A DNA stretch of 64,000 nucleotides from Uloborus plumipes (lineage: Eukaryota > Arthropoda > Arachnida > Araneae > Uloboridae): positions 1 to 64,000 of the forward strand of contig JAXGGA010002832.1 in the NCBI GenBank assembly GCA_038373865.1, read 5' to 3'. A program made the translations under genes and the position numbers. The notes below the pieces were generated by a model. That model did no database searches and had not been told where the DNA came from. It saw only the letters and a program-made list of their open reading frames with translations. Shown in pieces: positions 47,522-57,151 of this stretch (position 1 is the first letter of the stretch; the number at the start of each line of letters is the position of its first letter).

Positions 47522-49130
47522 GTCTTACTTAACGTGATTGCGTGATTGAAGTCGATTGATTGAATGCACGAGACTGCGTGATTAAAAGTGAGTGATAGAA
47601 TGAGCGTATTTGATACAATGAATGTGAATGTTGATTTGACACGGTTTATTTAATGAATGTGATTGCGTGATTGAACGTGACATATGAAATGAACGTGATT
47701 GATGCAATGAACGTGATTGAGTGACTGAACGTGATTGATGAAACTAACGTGATTTAACGTGACGGATAAAATGAACGTGATTTAACGTGACGGATGAAAT
47801 GAACGTGATTTAACGTGACGGATGAAATGAACGTGATTGATTTAATGAACATGATTGCGTGATAGAACGTGACTGGTGAAATGAACGTGATTGAATGACG
47901 GCACGTGATTAATGAAATAAACGTGATTGATTTAATGAACGTGATTGCGTGATTAAATATGATATATGAAATGAACGTGATTGATACAATGAACGTGAAT
48001 GCGTGAATGAGCGTGAATGATGGAGTGAACGTAACTGATTAAATTAAAGTGATTGATGAAATGAACGTGATTGATTGAACGTGACTGATGGAATGAACGT
48101 GATTGATGAAATGAATACGATTTTTTATTGCAGGTGACTGATGGATTGAACGTACTTGAAGAAATGAACGTTATTTATCAAGTAAACGTGACTGATGGGA
48201 TGAACGTGATTGAATAACTGAACGAGCGTGATGACATGAACATGATTGATTGAACGTGATTAAATTATTGAACGTGACTGATGAAACTAACTTGATTTAA
48301 CGTGACGGATGAAATGAACGCGATTGATGTAATGAACATGATTGCGTGATAAAACGTAACTGGTGGAATGAACGTGATTGAATGACGGCACGTGATTAAT
48401 AAAATCAACGTGATTGATTTAATGAACGTAATTGCGTGATTGAATATGATATATGAAATGAACGTGATTGATGCAATAAGCTTGAATGCGTGAATGAGCG
48501 TGAATGATGGAGTGAACGTGACTGGTGGAATAAAAGTGATTGATGAAATGAATGTGACTGATGGAATGAACGTCATTGATAAAATGAACACGATTGATTG
48601 CACGTGACTGATGAAATGAACGTGACTGATGGCATGAATGTGAGTGAGTGATTGAACGTGACTGATGGATTGAAGTGATCGATGAAATGAACGTGATTTA
48701 TCAAGTAAACGTGACTGATGGAATGAACGTGATTGAATAACTGAACGAGTGTGATGACATGAACATGGATTGAACGTGACTGATGAAATGAACGTGACAG
48801 ATAGCATGAACGTGAGTGAGTGATTGAACATTACTGATGGAATGAACGTGACAGATGGCATGAATGTGAGAGTGATTGAACGTGACTAATGGATTAAACG
48901 TGATCTAAGAAATGAACGTGATTTATCAAGTAAACGTGACTGATAGAATGAACGTGACTGATGGCATGAACATGACTGATGACATGAACGTCACTGATGA
49001 CATGAACATGACTGATGGCATGAACGTGACTGATGGCATGAACGTGACTGATGAAATGAGCGTGACTGATGAAATGAGCGTGACTGATGGCATGAACGTG
49101 ACTGATAGAATGAACATGATTGGTAATGAA
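47522..49130. repeat. 18-bp minisatellite, long array (left arm)
   Basis: The unit is close to GAACGTGACTGATGGAAT, with variants GATTGATGAAAT and GCGTGATT. The most regular stretch is 48950-49115. Because 18 is a multiple of three, long stop-free frames arise on both strands (for example 198 codons on the minus strand at 48265-48861). These read as a hexapeptide repeat such as SVTFIP and are not considered genes. Confidence 0.93.
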
Positions 49131-49329
49131 CTGCATGTTGTTTTATTAATCATTTTCATTGCATCATTCCAACGTGAATTCCTTCGTTAGCCTGTGTTAT
49201 TTTTCTTTTCATTTAAGTACTCACGTTCCGTAAACCACGTTCGCTAATTAATCCAGCTCGTTCGTTAATGATATCAGTTAGGATCATTCTAATAATATTC
49301 ATCAAATAAGCTTTATTAGAGCAGTCATT

Positions 49330-49795
49330 TACGTTTTTTAGATAAATCGCATTCAATCACTCATTCACGTTCATTCCATCAGTCACGTTCAGTCATTCAA
49401 TATCGTTCATTCTATCAGTTACGTTCAATCAAGCAATCACGTTCATTATGCCAATTATGTTTATTTCATCAATCACATTAAATCACTCAATCACGTTTAT
49501 TCCATCAGTCACGTTCCGTCATTCAATAAATCATGTTTATTTCATCAATCGCGATCAGTCACTCAATCACGATTATTCCATCAGTCACGTTCAATCACGC
49601 ATTCACGTTCATTGCATCAATCAAGTTCATTTCACGTGTCACATTCAATCACGCAATCACATTCATTAAATCAACCGCGTCAAATCATTTACCTTCATTG
49701 TATCAATCACGCTCATTTTATTAGTCACGTTTAATTACGCAGTCACGTGCATTCCATCACCTTCAATCACGCAATCACGTTAAATAAGGCAATCA
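49330..49795. repeat. 18-bp minisatellite, inverted short array (right arm)
   Basis: Same unit as the left array but reverse-complemented (ATTCCATCAGTCACGTTC). It is about 470 bp against about 1.6 kb, so the arrays have expanded or contracted independently. A ~200-bp non-satellite spacer (49131-49329) separates the two. Confidence 0.92.
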
Positions 49796-50311
49796 CCGAG
49801 AGTGATTGATTAACTTGTAATTTGCTCTTAGTAAGTCTTTTCTGTCGTAATAATGCCTCTGATGTAAAGAATTGAAATAAATTTACACCAGTCAACACAC
49901 TTTCTCAATTCGCATACGGACCCTCAAGCGATCTCTCTATGACGTCATAAAATTCTTCAATATCTAGATTTTTCAAAGCGTCATAACTCGGTCAATTTTT
50001 GTCGTATAAGAGTGATTTTTTTTAGTTTTAAACGTTACAGTGTCAAAATGTTTTACTAAATATGATTGATAAGACTGGGGAGCTGTATAAAAATTTAAAT
50101 TTCGTAACTCTTTCAAGATTTGATTTTTTGAAAATCATTTTATAGACCCAATATCCTTTTGTAATTTAGAGATTTTTTCCCAAATGAACCATATGGTAAT
50201 CTCTTACGGTTTAGAAATTAGGTATTGGGCCACGATTGGAGTGGACAGCCTGTACTTGTTTTATTTCATACTTTTTAGCGCAAATCAAGCTGATAGAAAG
50301 TCTTTAAACTT

Positions 50312-50539
50312 AAATGCTGTTTCACATGTAATTTTAAAGTTTTTTGTTTCAAAATTTTTTAATTTAAAATCTGTTTAATATTTTGTTATAGTATTTCACA
50401 CTAATTTATTTATTTTTTCCACTGAAAAAAAAAAAAAGAGTACGTAGTTGAAATCTTTAAAAAATCGCCGATTTAATGAAATTTCTGAGCATGCATGCTG
50501 CGAGTGATTTTTTTTTTAAATCTACCTTTGATAGCGACC
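50312..50539. other. No recognisable feature
   Basis: AT-rich DNA leading into the inverted Tigger-like end at 50540. Confidence 0.35.
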
Positions 50540-50598
50540 ACTAGTGTAAATACCTTCTTCTGTGGGACGGAGGTTGGTCGTTATTTCGAGCCCCACTG
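50540..50598 (-). repeat. pogo/Tigger-like end fragment, inverted copy of the 2387 left end
   Basis: TTCTGTGGGACGGAGGTTGG at about 50559 is inverse to the sequence at about 2405-2425 (CTCCGTCCCACAGAA), and the terminus ...CACTG is at 50598 with TA next to it. It abuts the SINE-like repeat exactly as in the 2155-2387 copy. Confidence 0.7.
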
Positions 50599-50609
50599 TA
50601 TTCGTTTAT

Positions 50610-50845
50610 TTAATGTTTGTCAGGATCATGTTTTCCCACTGCCAATCAAGAGAACACAAATTCGTAAGTAATTTTAATGTCCCCAGAACAATGAACTTAC
50701 CGCTTACAGAGCAAAGCAAGCGGTTTGACTACTGTGCTGCCGGCGAAAGCACATCTTGGTTACGTTCATAAGACTTCAAGAGCTCTGCGCCGATGAAGGA
50801 GGAAGTATCGTAAATTTCACCGGGCTGAATTTAACCCGGTTTGTG
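50610..50845 (-). repeat. tRNA-derived SINE-like repeat, copy 2 (inverted)
   Basis: Inverse match to 2155-2384. Shared text includes CTTGAAGTCTTATGAAC, TCGGCGCAGAGCTC (read on the minus strand) and the border CCGGGTTAAATTCAGCCCGG, itself nearly palindromic. The B box is more decayed here. Confidence 0.7.
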
Positions 50846-50945
50846 TTTTTCTGATAAATCATGACAGGGGGTAAGTCTCGGGCCTAGTATAACTAGGCAG
50901 GGGACTGTGCTAGAGGACTGTGTTTTTTCACTTTCTTTAGTAATA

Positions 50946-51122
50946 CAGTGAAATCTGTGTATAACGATACTCAAGGGACCGAGAAAAAATATCGTTTTTG
51001 ACAGATTATCATTGTAGACAGTTTGAGCAAGAGTAGATGGGAAGTTGGCTGGGACCAAACCAAAATATCGTAATATGCAGGTTTATCGTTATGTACAGTA
51101 TCGTTATACACAGGTTTCACTG
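50946..51122. mobile_element. 177-bp TA-flanked MITE, pogo/Tigger-like
   Basis: The ends are CAGTGAAATCTGTGTATAAC and GTTATACACAGGTTTCACTG, with TA at 50944-50945 and 51123-51124. The two ends differ at a single base in the first 20. No coding sequence. Confidence 0.88.
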
Positions 51123-51751
51123 TATCTGCAAAATAATTGGAACATAATTAGTTACGAAACTACCTATAAATTTAGGCACAAATCGTGGATATAATAACTG
51201 AGATATGTTACATAATTAAACTAATTACCATTAATAAAATCACTTCCTAAAGGATTGTTTTCGCAACAACCACTATGCATACTTTCATCTCGAATGTGGC
51301 TCTCAAACTAAACAAAAGTGGCGTTTCAACACCGTTCTCAGCCATTTCGAGAAATTCACACTGACTAATTTGAACTTCATGCCAAAAAACATTTGCAAGA
51401 ATAACGGATTTTTTCTATTGCAGCTTTGAATGTGTGGCAGGGGACTGTTTGAAAATTCTTCGGACAGAATTTACATGACAATATTAAGTTTTAGAAATGG
51501 GTAATTGAGCCTTATTTCATAAGAAAAGGTACAGTTGCATTATTCAATTTTTAGGTATTCATTGCCGAATTTATGTAGTGTTAATGCGTTTTTTTGAAAT
51601 ATTGCCTTTAAGTGTTAGACTATAGGATTGGGATAGTCAGGGGACTGTGTTTTTGGTGCTTAGATAAGTTCTAGAAAAAAAATTAAACTGTTATAGCTCC
51701 AATTACAATTGTGTTGCAAAGTATTAGTGCTTTACTTGTATAGGATTTTGA

Positions 51752-51946
51752 TTGCGACTATTTTCTGAAAGACGACCGACATTGGATAATCCTGGATATG
51801 AAAAATTTAAATATGCATCGAGAAAATGTATTGTTTGCTCAAAAGCACAAGTTATTCGTGAAACCCGCTATCAATGCAATGAATGTGATGTTGGTTTATG
51901 TGTTCAACACTGTTTTAGGAAATTTCACACAGCAGATAAATTCTAA
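51752..51946 (+). pseudogene. piggyBac-type transposase C-terminal zinc-finger fragment
   Basis: The reading frame contains RKCIVCSKAQVIRETRYQCN followed by ECDVGLCVQHCFRKFHT. The Cys pattern CxxC-(13-14)-CxxC-(4-5)-Cxx(x)C-xxxxH is the C-terminal cross-brace finger of piggyBac transposases and PGBD proteins (family knowledge). Everything upstream, including the DDD catalytic core, is absent or unrecognisable, and the ATG at 51752 is not a genuine start. A TTAA-type transposon end follows at 52124, so this is the tail of a decayed piggyBac copy. Confidence 0.8.
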
Positions 51947-52089
51947 CACCTGTTTATTATACTGTTATTCGGAACATTTAACTTTGAATTTTGGTTCTTT
52001 TATTTTCATTTTCTTTTTTTCTCTAAAAGTAAAAAGGTTTTATGTCGCAAAACGCACCTTTTTCTTCCTCCAATACACGACACTGGGAG

Positions 52090-52127
52090 CACATCTCGTC
52101 AGTTTTCCTCGGCAGGTAAGGGGTTAA
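52090..52127 (+). mobile_element. piggyBac 3' terminus
   Basis: The sequence CTCGGCAGGTAAGGGGTTAA ends in the TTAA target at 52124-52127, 180 bp after the transposase stop. The matching 5' end was not located. CAGGGGACTGT recurs at about 50899, 51430 and 51640 and may belong to the decayed internal sequence. Confidence 0.55.
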
Positions 52128-53600
52128 GAGCGATAATTACTTTATTACACTGTAATTATTTTCTAAATACTCAGTTAGGACAGCCAATTACGAGTGTACA
52201 GAGAATCGCCCACATATAAACGTATTACAAATATGTAAATAGCATGACTTAATTGATGGGAAGAGCCGAATGGAACCCGAAATGCAGCAACCTACTTGTA
52301 GTGTGTTCTGGGCTCTTAATGTAACGAAATATATTTGCATTTGCAGCTGAAAGCTTTATTTTGCGCATTCATTTCAAAAGAATAATTAACTGGACTGAAA
52401 AATTATTGCAATGAGCAAAAAAGGCTGAAAAAGACTTTGGTTAAAATCGCGAAAATTCACGGCTGATGTGAGAACTCAAAACTGCGAGGAATTTAAATAA
52501 TTTGAAAGATACATGAAAAGAGTGTTAAAAAGAAGCATTTAAACGGCATTGTAACAAAAATTTTGAAAAATAGTTTTTTCATAAAAATGCTGGAAAATTA
52601 ACCCTTCTTTTCAATTTTCAGGAGAAATTCAAGGCTGTTTAGGACCCTAAAGGAGTTGTTAAAACTTGATACTATTTCACATGTGTATTGCACTTACACA
52701 TGCGCAGCTTTTGGCGGGTAGTCCAAATTTATTTTTATTCGATTCACCCTTCTATACATTTGTATAAATAATTTAAATTTTAGAAAATGAAATTCTGCTA
52801 AAGTGCTCATTTACTGGCCAGACCATCCCCGTCGTCACATATTTCTACCGAATAGCAGATTTTTTCTGCAGATTCAAAGAAACAAGATGTCTGGAATCGG
52901 TTCATTTTTTTCATTTGCTTTCATCTGTCCCGCCTGAGAAACTTTCTTTGTGCATCTCTGTTGATGCACGCGAACAGAAAAACAGACGCTTTTAATCTTT
53001 TTTTGCGCCCCAAGAAATTTTGCAACCCCGTGTCTGCAAGTCCTGTTTCTTTTTTTTCCATAAATGCTCTTCCCTACTTTTGATCTTCCGTCCGTCTCAT
53101 CCCCCCCCCTCTTCCGGGCGGATCCCGTGTATTCCAGTGAGCTCAAATAGGACCTAGAGGATCAGTGGTACTCCACTGGTAGAAACGTGAATCACTTGGC
53201 GAGCGACAGGGCTAGAGCGGGAGTCCAGATTTGTAAGATGATCGCTCTCTTTTGCCGCTGCTTCTGCGTCATCATCCTTATCTTGGCAATAAGGTTGCCG
53301 AGAAATAAACAAGTTTTAATTCTTAAGTTAAATATAAATAAAGAATTATTTTTCTCGATGAGGTATATATTCGGTATACCGATAGTCTTTCCGTTACAAA
53401 TCGGTTTCTTGATGATTTATAAAGAATTAGCTATTTTTAATTAATTTTCAGACATTGCTCGTACGCTCTGATGCTAAAAGGCAGCCAAACGAGGGGGACA
53501 GTTGGCGAGATTTCCGGGCTACACTGCTCCCCATTCCGATTGCAGGTTATCAGCGTCCCATTCCCGTCTGTGTCGTATCCCCGGGCGCCGCGCCTGCGCA
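52128..53600. other. Upstream region of the putative secreted-protein gene
   Basis: No terminal repeats or transposon domains are seen over about 1.4 kb, unusual for this window, and GC content rises toward 53.5 kb. Contains C runs near 53101-53109. No further exon is supported; an open frame at 53187-53444 has a hydrophobic patch but no start context or splice sites that I would defend. Confidence 0.45.
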
Positions 53601-53610
53601 CCGGGGCGCC

Positions 53611-53645
53611 TATAAATAGTGTCGCGCCGTGCAGGGGCGCTCCAG
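53611..53645 (+). promoter_or_regulatory. Core promoter: TATA box and probable start site
   Basis: TATAAATA lies at 53611-53618 in an otherwise GC-rich CpG-containing stretch. About 32 bp downstream, CTCCAGAC around 53640-53647 gives an initiator-like site with A near 53644. A start there leaves a 5' leader of roughly 25 nt before the ATG at 53670. The start site is inferred from spacing only. Confidence 0.65.
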
Positions 53646-53669
53646 ACATCTTCCTACCCTCCTGCTGCG

Positions 53670-53751
53670 ATGGCAGACGACTGCATGAGACTCGTGCTCC
53701 TGCTCTACGCGAGCGGCCTGCTCTGCGCGCCCCTGCACGCCTCCCGCCCCG
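53670..53751 (+). CDS. First coding exon of a secreted protein (signal peptide)
   Basis: ATG at 53670 sits in a good context (G at -3, G at +4). The 82-nt exon encodes 27 residues, MADDCMRLVLLLYASGLL and on through CAPLHASRP, then one base before the donor G|GTAAGT at 53751/53752. The hydrophobic core is LVLLLYASGLLC, with a plausible signal-peptidase site after LHA or CA. A second in-frame ATG at 53685 would give MRLVLLLYASG, a more usual signal-peptide start, but its context is weaker. Intron phase is 1. A TATA promoter, very short leader and an exon holding only the signal peptide are common in arthropod genes for secreted peptides, cuticle proteins and neurohormones. The mature protein is not in any exon I could find, so its identity is unknown. 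The intron would run from 53752 and holds a MITE at 53911. Confidence 0.65.
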
Positions 53752-53910
53752 GTAAGTGAGCGCCCCACTCTTGACCACCAAAGCTCGTCATCGGAAGAAA
53801 TTCTGCGCCGGGAGTTCTTGGTTTACCCGAACACATTTACGCTGTCGTTTGGATCGTTGAGTAAAATCGGTGTAGCTCCGCATTTTCAAAATGCGTAGTC
53901 CTTTGCTATA

Positions 53911-54320
53911 CACTGTAAAAAATTAATGTTGTTTTTACAGTATAATACTGCTCATTTTATAGCAATAAACTGTAAAAAAATATTAATTTTACAGTAATGA
54001 ACTGTAAAATTTCTAACTTTACAATACTAAACTATAAAATTGCTAATTTTATAGTAATAAACTGAAAATTGCTAATTTAACAGATTGTTACCGTGCATTT
54101 TATAGATTTAAACTGGAACCTCTGCTGCCAGTATTATGCTGTTGTTGTTACAGTATAATACTGCTAAATCTTATTGCAATAAACTGTTAAATTACTAACT
54201 TTAGCGTTAGAAGCCGTAAAATTGCTAGTTTTACAGTTTGTTACTGTGCATTTTAGTTTTAAATTGGATGCTCGGCTGCCAGTATTAAACTGTAAAAACA
54301 ATAGTTCATTTTTGCTATGA
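53911..54320. mobile_element. MITE (CACTGTAAAA family), copy 2, in the putative intron
   Basis: The left end CACTGTAAAAAATTAATG, with TA at 53909-53910, is followed by GTTTTTACAGTATAATACTG as in copy 1 (26095). The right end is decayed near 54320. The interior again repeats AATAAACTGTAAAATTGC-type words in both orientations. Confidence 0.75.
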
Positions 54321-55064
54321 ATGGTATGATTTCGCATTTAGTTTTCTCGTTTAGTTGAAAAGCGATTCGAAGTACTTTTTCAAAAAGATATATCAAATGA
54401 CAAACAGTAGCGGAACACTTTTACTGTTTTTTTTTTTTTTCTTAAGGAAGAAATTGCAAAAGGAGCAATATCTTTAAATTTCATATTTGTTTGTTAAATG
54501 GTAAGGTTTCCGATTTCGTTTTGTCATTCGGTATGAAAACAAAGCAATGGACGTTTCCGAAAATCTAATGACAAGTAGTAGCTGTGAACACTTGTTTTTT
54601 TTTTCCTCCAAGGAAAAGCAAAATCCTACGATAAGGCGTAGTAAAATCGTTTGCAGGAACATGCACCACTTTGACAGTGAACGATATTTGTATTAGAATG
54701 GCAATTCATGAGAAAAAGTATACAGCAGTGAAATGTTAGTTCTGGTCAAGGGGATTAAGTTTTCATGTCACCAAATTAATTTAGCAATAAATTTTTATGC
54801 ATATTTTTTGGTTTTTTTAGTTGAAAATACATCAAACATATATAACGAGTAAAATTATTTTGACAATCAGCAGGTTCTAAGGCCCCCAACGCCTTAGGGC
54901 CCCTAAGAAAACTGTTCCGATCACAGGTCGACCTCTCAGCAAAGTACAAGGAGTGGTACTTATAACCTTCAGCCATTAGGATTCATAATTCTGAATTAAT
55001 ATAAGCGGGACTTCTAAGTCCCGTCGGGCATAAAGGGTTAAAGGAGAGAAGCTAAATCTTTGCT
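54321..55064. other. No recognisable exon; possible piggyBac-like end
   Basis: AT-rich. The phrase GGCATAAAGGGTTAA ends at 55041, the inverse of a TTAACCCTTTATGCC piggyBac-like terminus, but the left partner was not found. GGGACTTCTAAGTCCC just before it is a perfect palindrome. Confidence 0.4.
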
Positions 55065-55978
55065 ATCTAAAAGTAGCAACGATTTCTCACCAACCGATAG
55101 AGGACGCTCTTCGCAACTGCTCCTGATTTTGTAAACAAATCAATGTGAATGATGCCGAGTCGGTTAATTTTTAAGAGGTTGCTGTGGAAAAAAAAAAGAC
55201 TTCTTTTCAACTGAATTTCTGTGTAAATCTTCGATTGACATTATGAATTCAATTAGATTTTCATCCCACGGAAATACGCGCCGTATACTTTGAGAAATAG
55301 GTTTCCTCCAATGCACTCTAAAACTTGCCAAATAGGAACTGTCTGCATAAGACTTTTTTTGCATTGTATGATGTTATTTTTTCTAAGAATCAGTTCTCTA
55401 AGTTATTGATAAACTAAGCATGTAGCAAAAAATAAATTGTGTAAGTGCTTAATTTTGTATTAAATATATTTAGTAGACTATTATAATTATTAAAGTATAT
55501 TTTCATAAAGCCTTCCTTTTTGCATGTTCATATTTTTATTTAATTACCATTTGTAATCAGTAATAGTTTATGATAGCTATAGCTGAAAGAAAAATGAAAC
55601 ATTACTCACTTTTGCTCTGAATAAACCATGAACTTTTCCCCTTCTGCTTTCATCTGTCGACGATCTGCCAAATATCCTGTGCTGCAACCAGGTATTAAGC
55701 ATGTCGATATCCCCAATTAGAAATTATAAGAAAAATTGCAAGCAAATAGGAATGACGAAATCTTTTTTTTATCATAGTTTAAGCCTTTTCGACTACCAAC
55801 AGTCATAAAAAATCACTTAAAAATCCAGTTGAAAAAAAAAATATTTTCTTTCCCATAGCAGCATTTGACAAAATTGACAGATTCGGCATCAGTCACATTG
55901 ATTTGTTTACGAAGTCAAGAACAATTGCAAAGAGCTTCCACTAGTGGTCGGTGAGAAATCGTTGCCACTTTCAAACTA
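55065..55978. mobile_element. TIR/foldback element of ~910 bp
   Basis: The left block (AGTAGCAACGATTTCTCACC at 55071 to TGATGCCGA at about 55160) is inverse to 55880-55972 (TCGGCATCA to GGTGAGAAATCGTTGCCACT). Further shared words are TTTGTAAACAAATCAATGTG and its inverse. The arms are about 100 bp and diverged. Interior AT-rich without domains. Confidence 0.75.
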
Positions 55979-56224
55979 GTGAACCCGTTGGACATTTGGC
56001 TATTTCTTTTTACTCCGCGTTTCTGGCTCTATGAACTTTATTTTTTGCTTCACTGCACACATTTGTTGCGTAAGGTAAAAGTGATTAGGAATTTTTTTAT
56101 CGTGTGGGTGTGTGTCGAAAATGTTCCACATATTTAAGAGTATCTTCCTCTCTCTATATTTTTGGGCTGGAGAAAGTATTGTACTTTCAGACATTTTTTT
56201 TTTTTTTAAACATGTTGATTAGTT

Positions 56225-57151
56225 GCGGAATGTGGAGCAAAGTGAAATAGCGGGCAAAGTGAAATGACAAAATATTTTCATTTTGCAATGCCACCTAGCA
56301 AGCAATATTTTAACAAAGTCCCAAGACATACAGTCTATTTCTGCCAACAAATAGATCTGAAGATCAACGAAAAAAATTTTACAAGTTCATTTCAAAACTT
56401 GATGCACTTATTGCAATATTCGTGTTTTTTTCAAAAATATTTTTTGTCATGATACAATTATAAAATTCCTGTAATTGTCATTTTAAGTATTAATCGAGAT
56501 CTACTGGTATCCAGTACAATACTTATTTCGTTAATATTAAGAGAATTTTGATTTTAAATGTTCAATGTAATTTGTCAAGTGCACGCGGGGCAAAGTGGAT
56601 GGGGCAAAGTGAAATAGTTCATATCGTTTACTTATGCATTATTTTTTTAAATCACGTACGTATTTCTTTATTTGTTAGTTAATTTACATTCTTTTACCTA
56701 TGAATTCACTTATTTATTCATTCGTTCACTGATTTTCTTATTTGTTCTATATTTTATTCACTCATTTCTTGTTCTCATAAATTAATGAGTTCATTAATTT
56801 GTTTACTTATTTATTCGTTTATTTTTTAATTATCAAGTCATTCATTCGTTTGTTTACACGTCCATTTAATGAAAATTACTGTTAATTATAAAATAGAAAA
56901 TGTTTCATAGTAAAACTCTCATAGTTTCATAGTTTCACTTCGCCCCACGGTTTTTCAAGGAGGAAAATTTCTACCGATTTTTGAAGGTGCAAAATAATTG
57001 CCAAAGATGAAAAATAATATTTCAACGCAATTTGTCATACAAAACACATTATTCAATCTTTATGTACAATAATTTTCAGAACAAATTTCCGATGCTTTCA
57101 TTTTGAAATAGGTCCGCTTTCTTAACTATTTCACTTTACCCCACATTCCCC
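56225..57151. mobile_element. TIR element (GGGGAATGTGG family), copy B, without insertion
   Basis: Collinear with 3031-4549 except for the 617-bp block. The ends are GCGGAATGTGGAGCAAAG and CTTTACCCCACATTCCCC, with TA after the right end at 57152-57153. It provides the empty-site comparison for the ATTA element (TTTTTAATTATCAAGTCATT at about 56824). Confidence 0.8.

Larger units (their letters stand above)
47074..50252. mobile_element. TA-flanked TIR element carrying opposed minisatellite arrays
   Basis: The ends are CAGGTTGTCCACTCCAATCG and CGATTGGAGTGGACAGCCTG, with TA at 47072-47073 and 50253-50254. The arms match for about 450 bp (to about 47520 at the left, from about 49795 at the right), including AAAATTGACCGAGTTATGA and its inverse. 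Both arms then pass into the same 18-bp satellite in mirror orientation. No transposase. Superfamily uncertain; the TA target is compatible with Tc1/mariner or pogo. Confidence 0.85.
45978..50311. mobile_element. Foldback element, copy B, outer host of a four-level nest
   Basis: Same family as 4891-5848: the left arm has TTTCTATCAGCTTGATT and the right arm AATCAAGCTGATAGAAAG. Internal paired blocks lie near 46880-46920 and 46960-47020. Two elements are inserted, at 46037-46799 and 47074-50252, the first of which holds another. Removing them restores continuity with copy A (AAGAAATCATAT joins TTTATTTCATAC). Confidence 0.8.

Noticed and set aside
48265..48861. 198-codon open frame on the minus strand
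   Set aside because: It lies wholly in the 18-bp minisatellite. The period is a multiple of three, so all frames repeat without stops and the 'protein' is a hexapeptide repeat.
48912..49190. 92-codon frame reading MTDGMNVTD repeats
   Set aside because: Another reading of the same minisatellite, on the opposite strand to the previous frame; no support as a gene.
53187..53444. Membrane-protein-like frame with a Cys-rich start upstream of the TATA box
   Set aside because: AT-rich second half, no promoter or donor site, no homology that I recognise.
53471..53755. 94-codon plus-strand and 114-codon minus-strand frames over the promoter
   Set aside because: GC-rich stretches have few stops. The TATA box, start context and splice donor support the 53670 frame instead.
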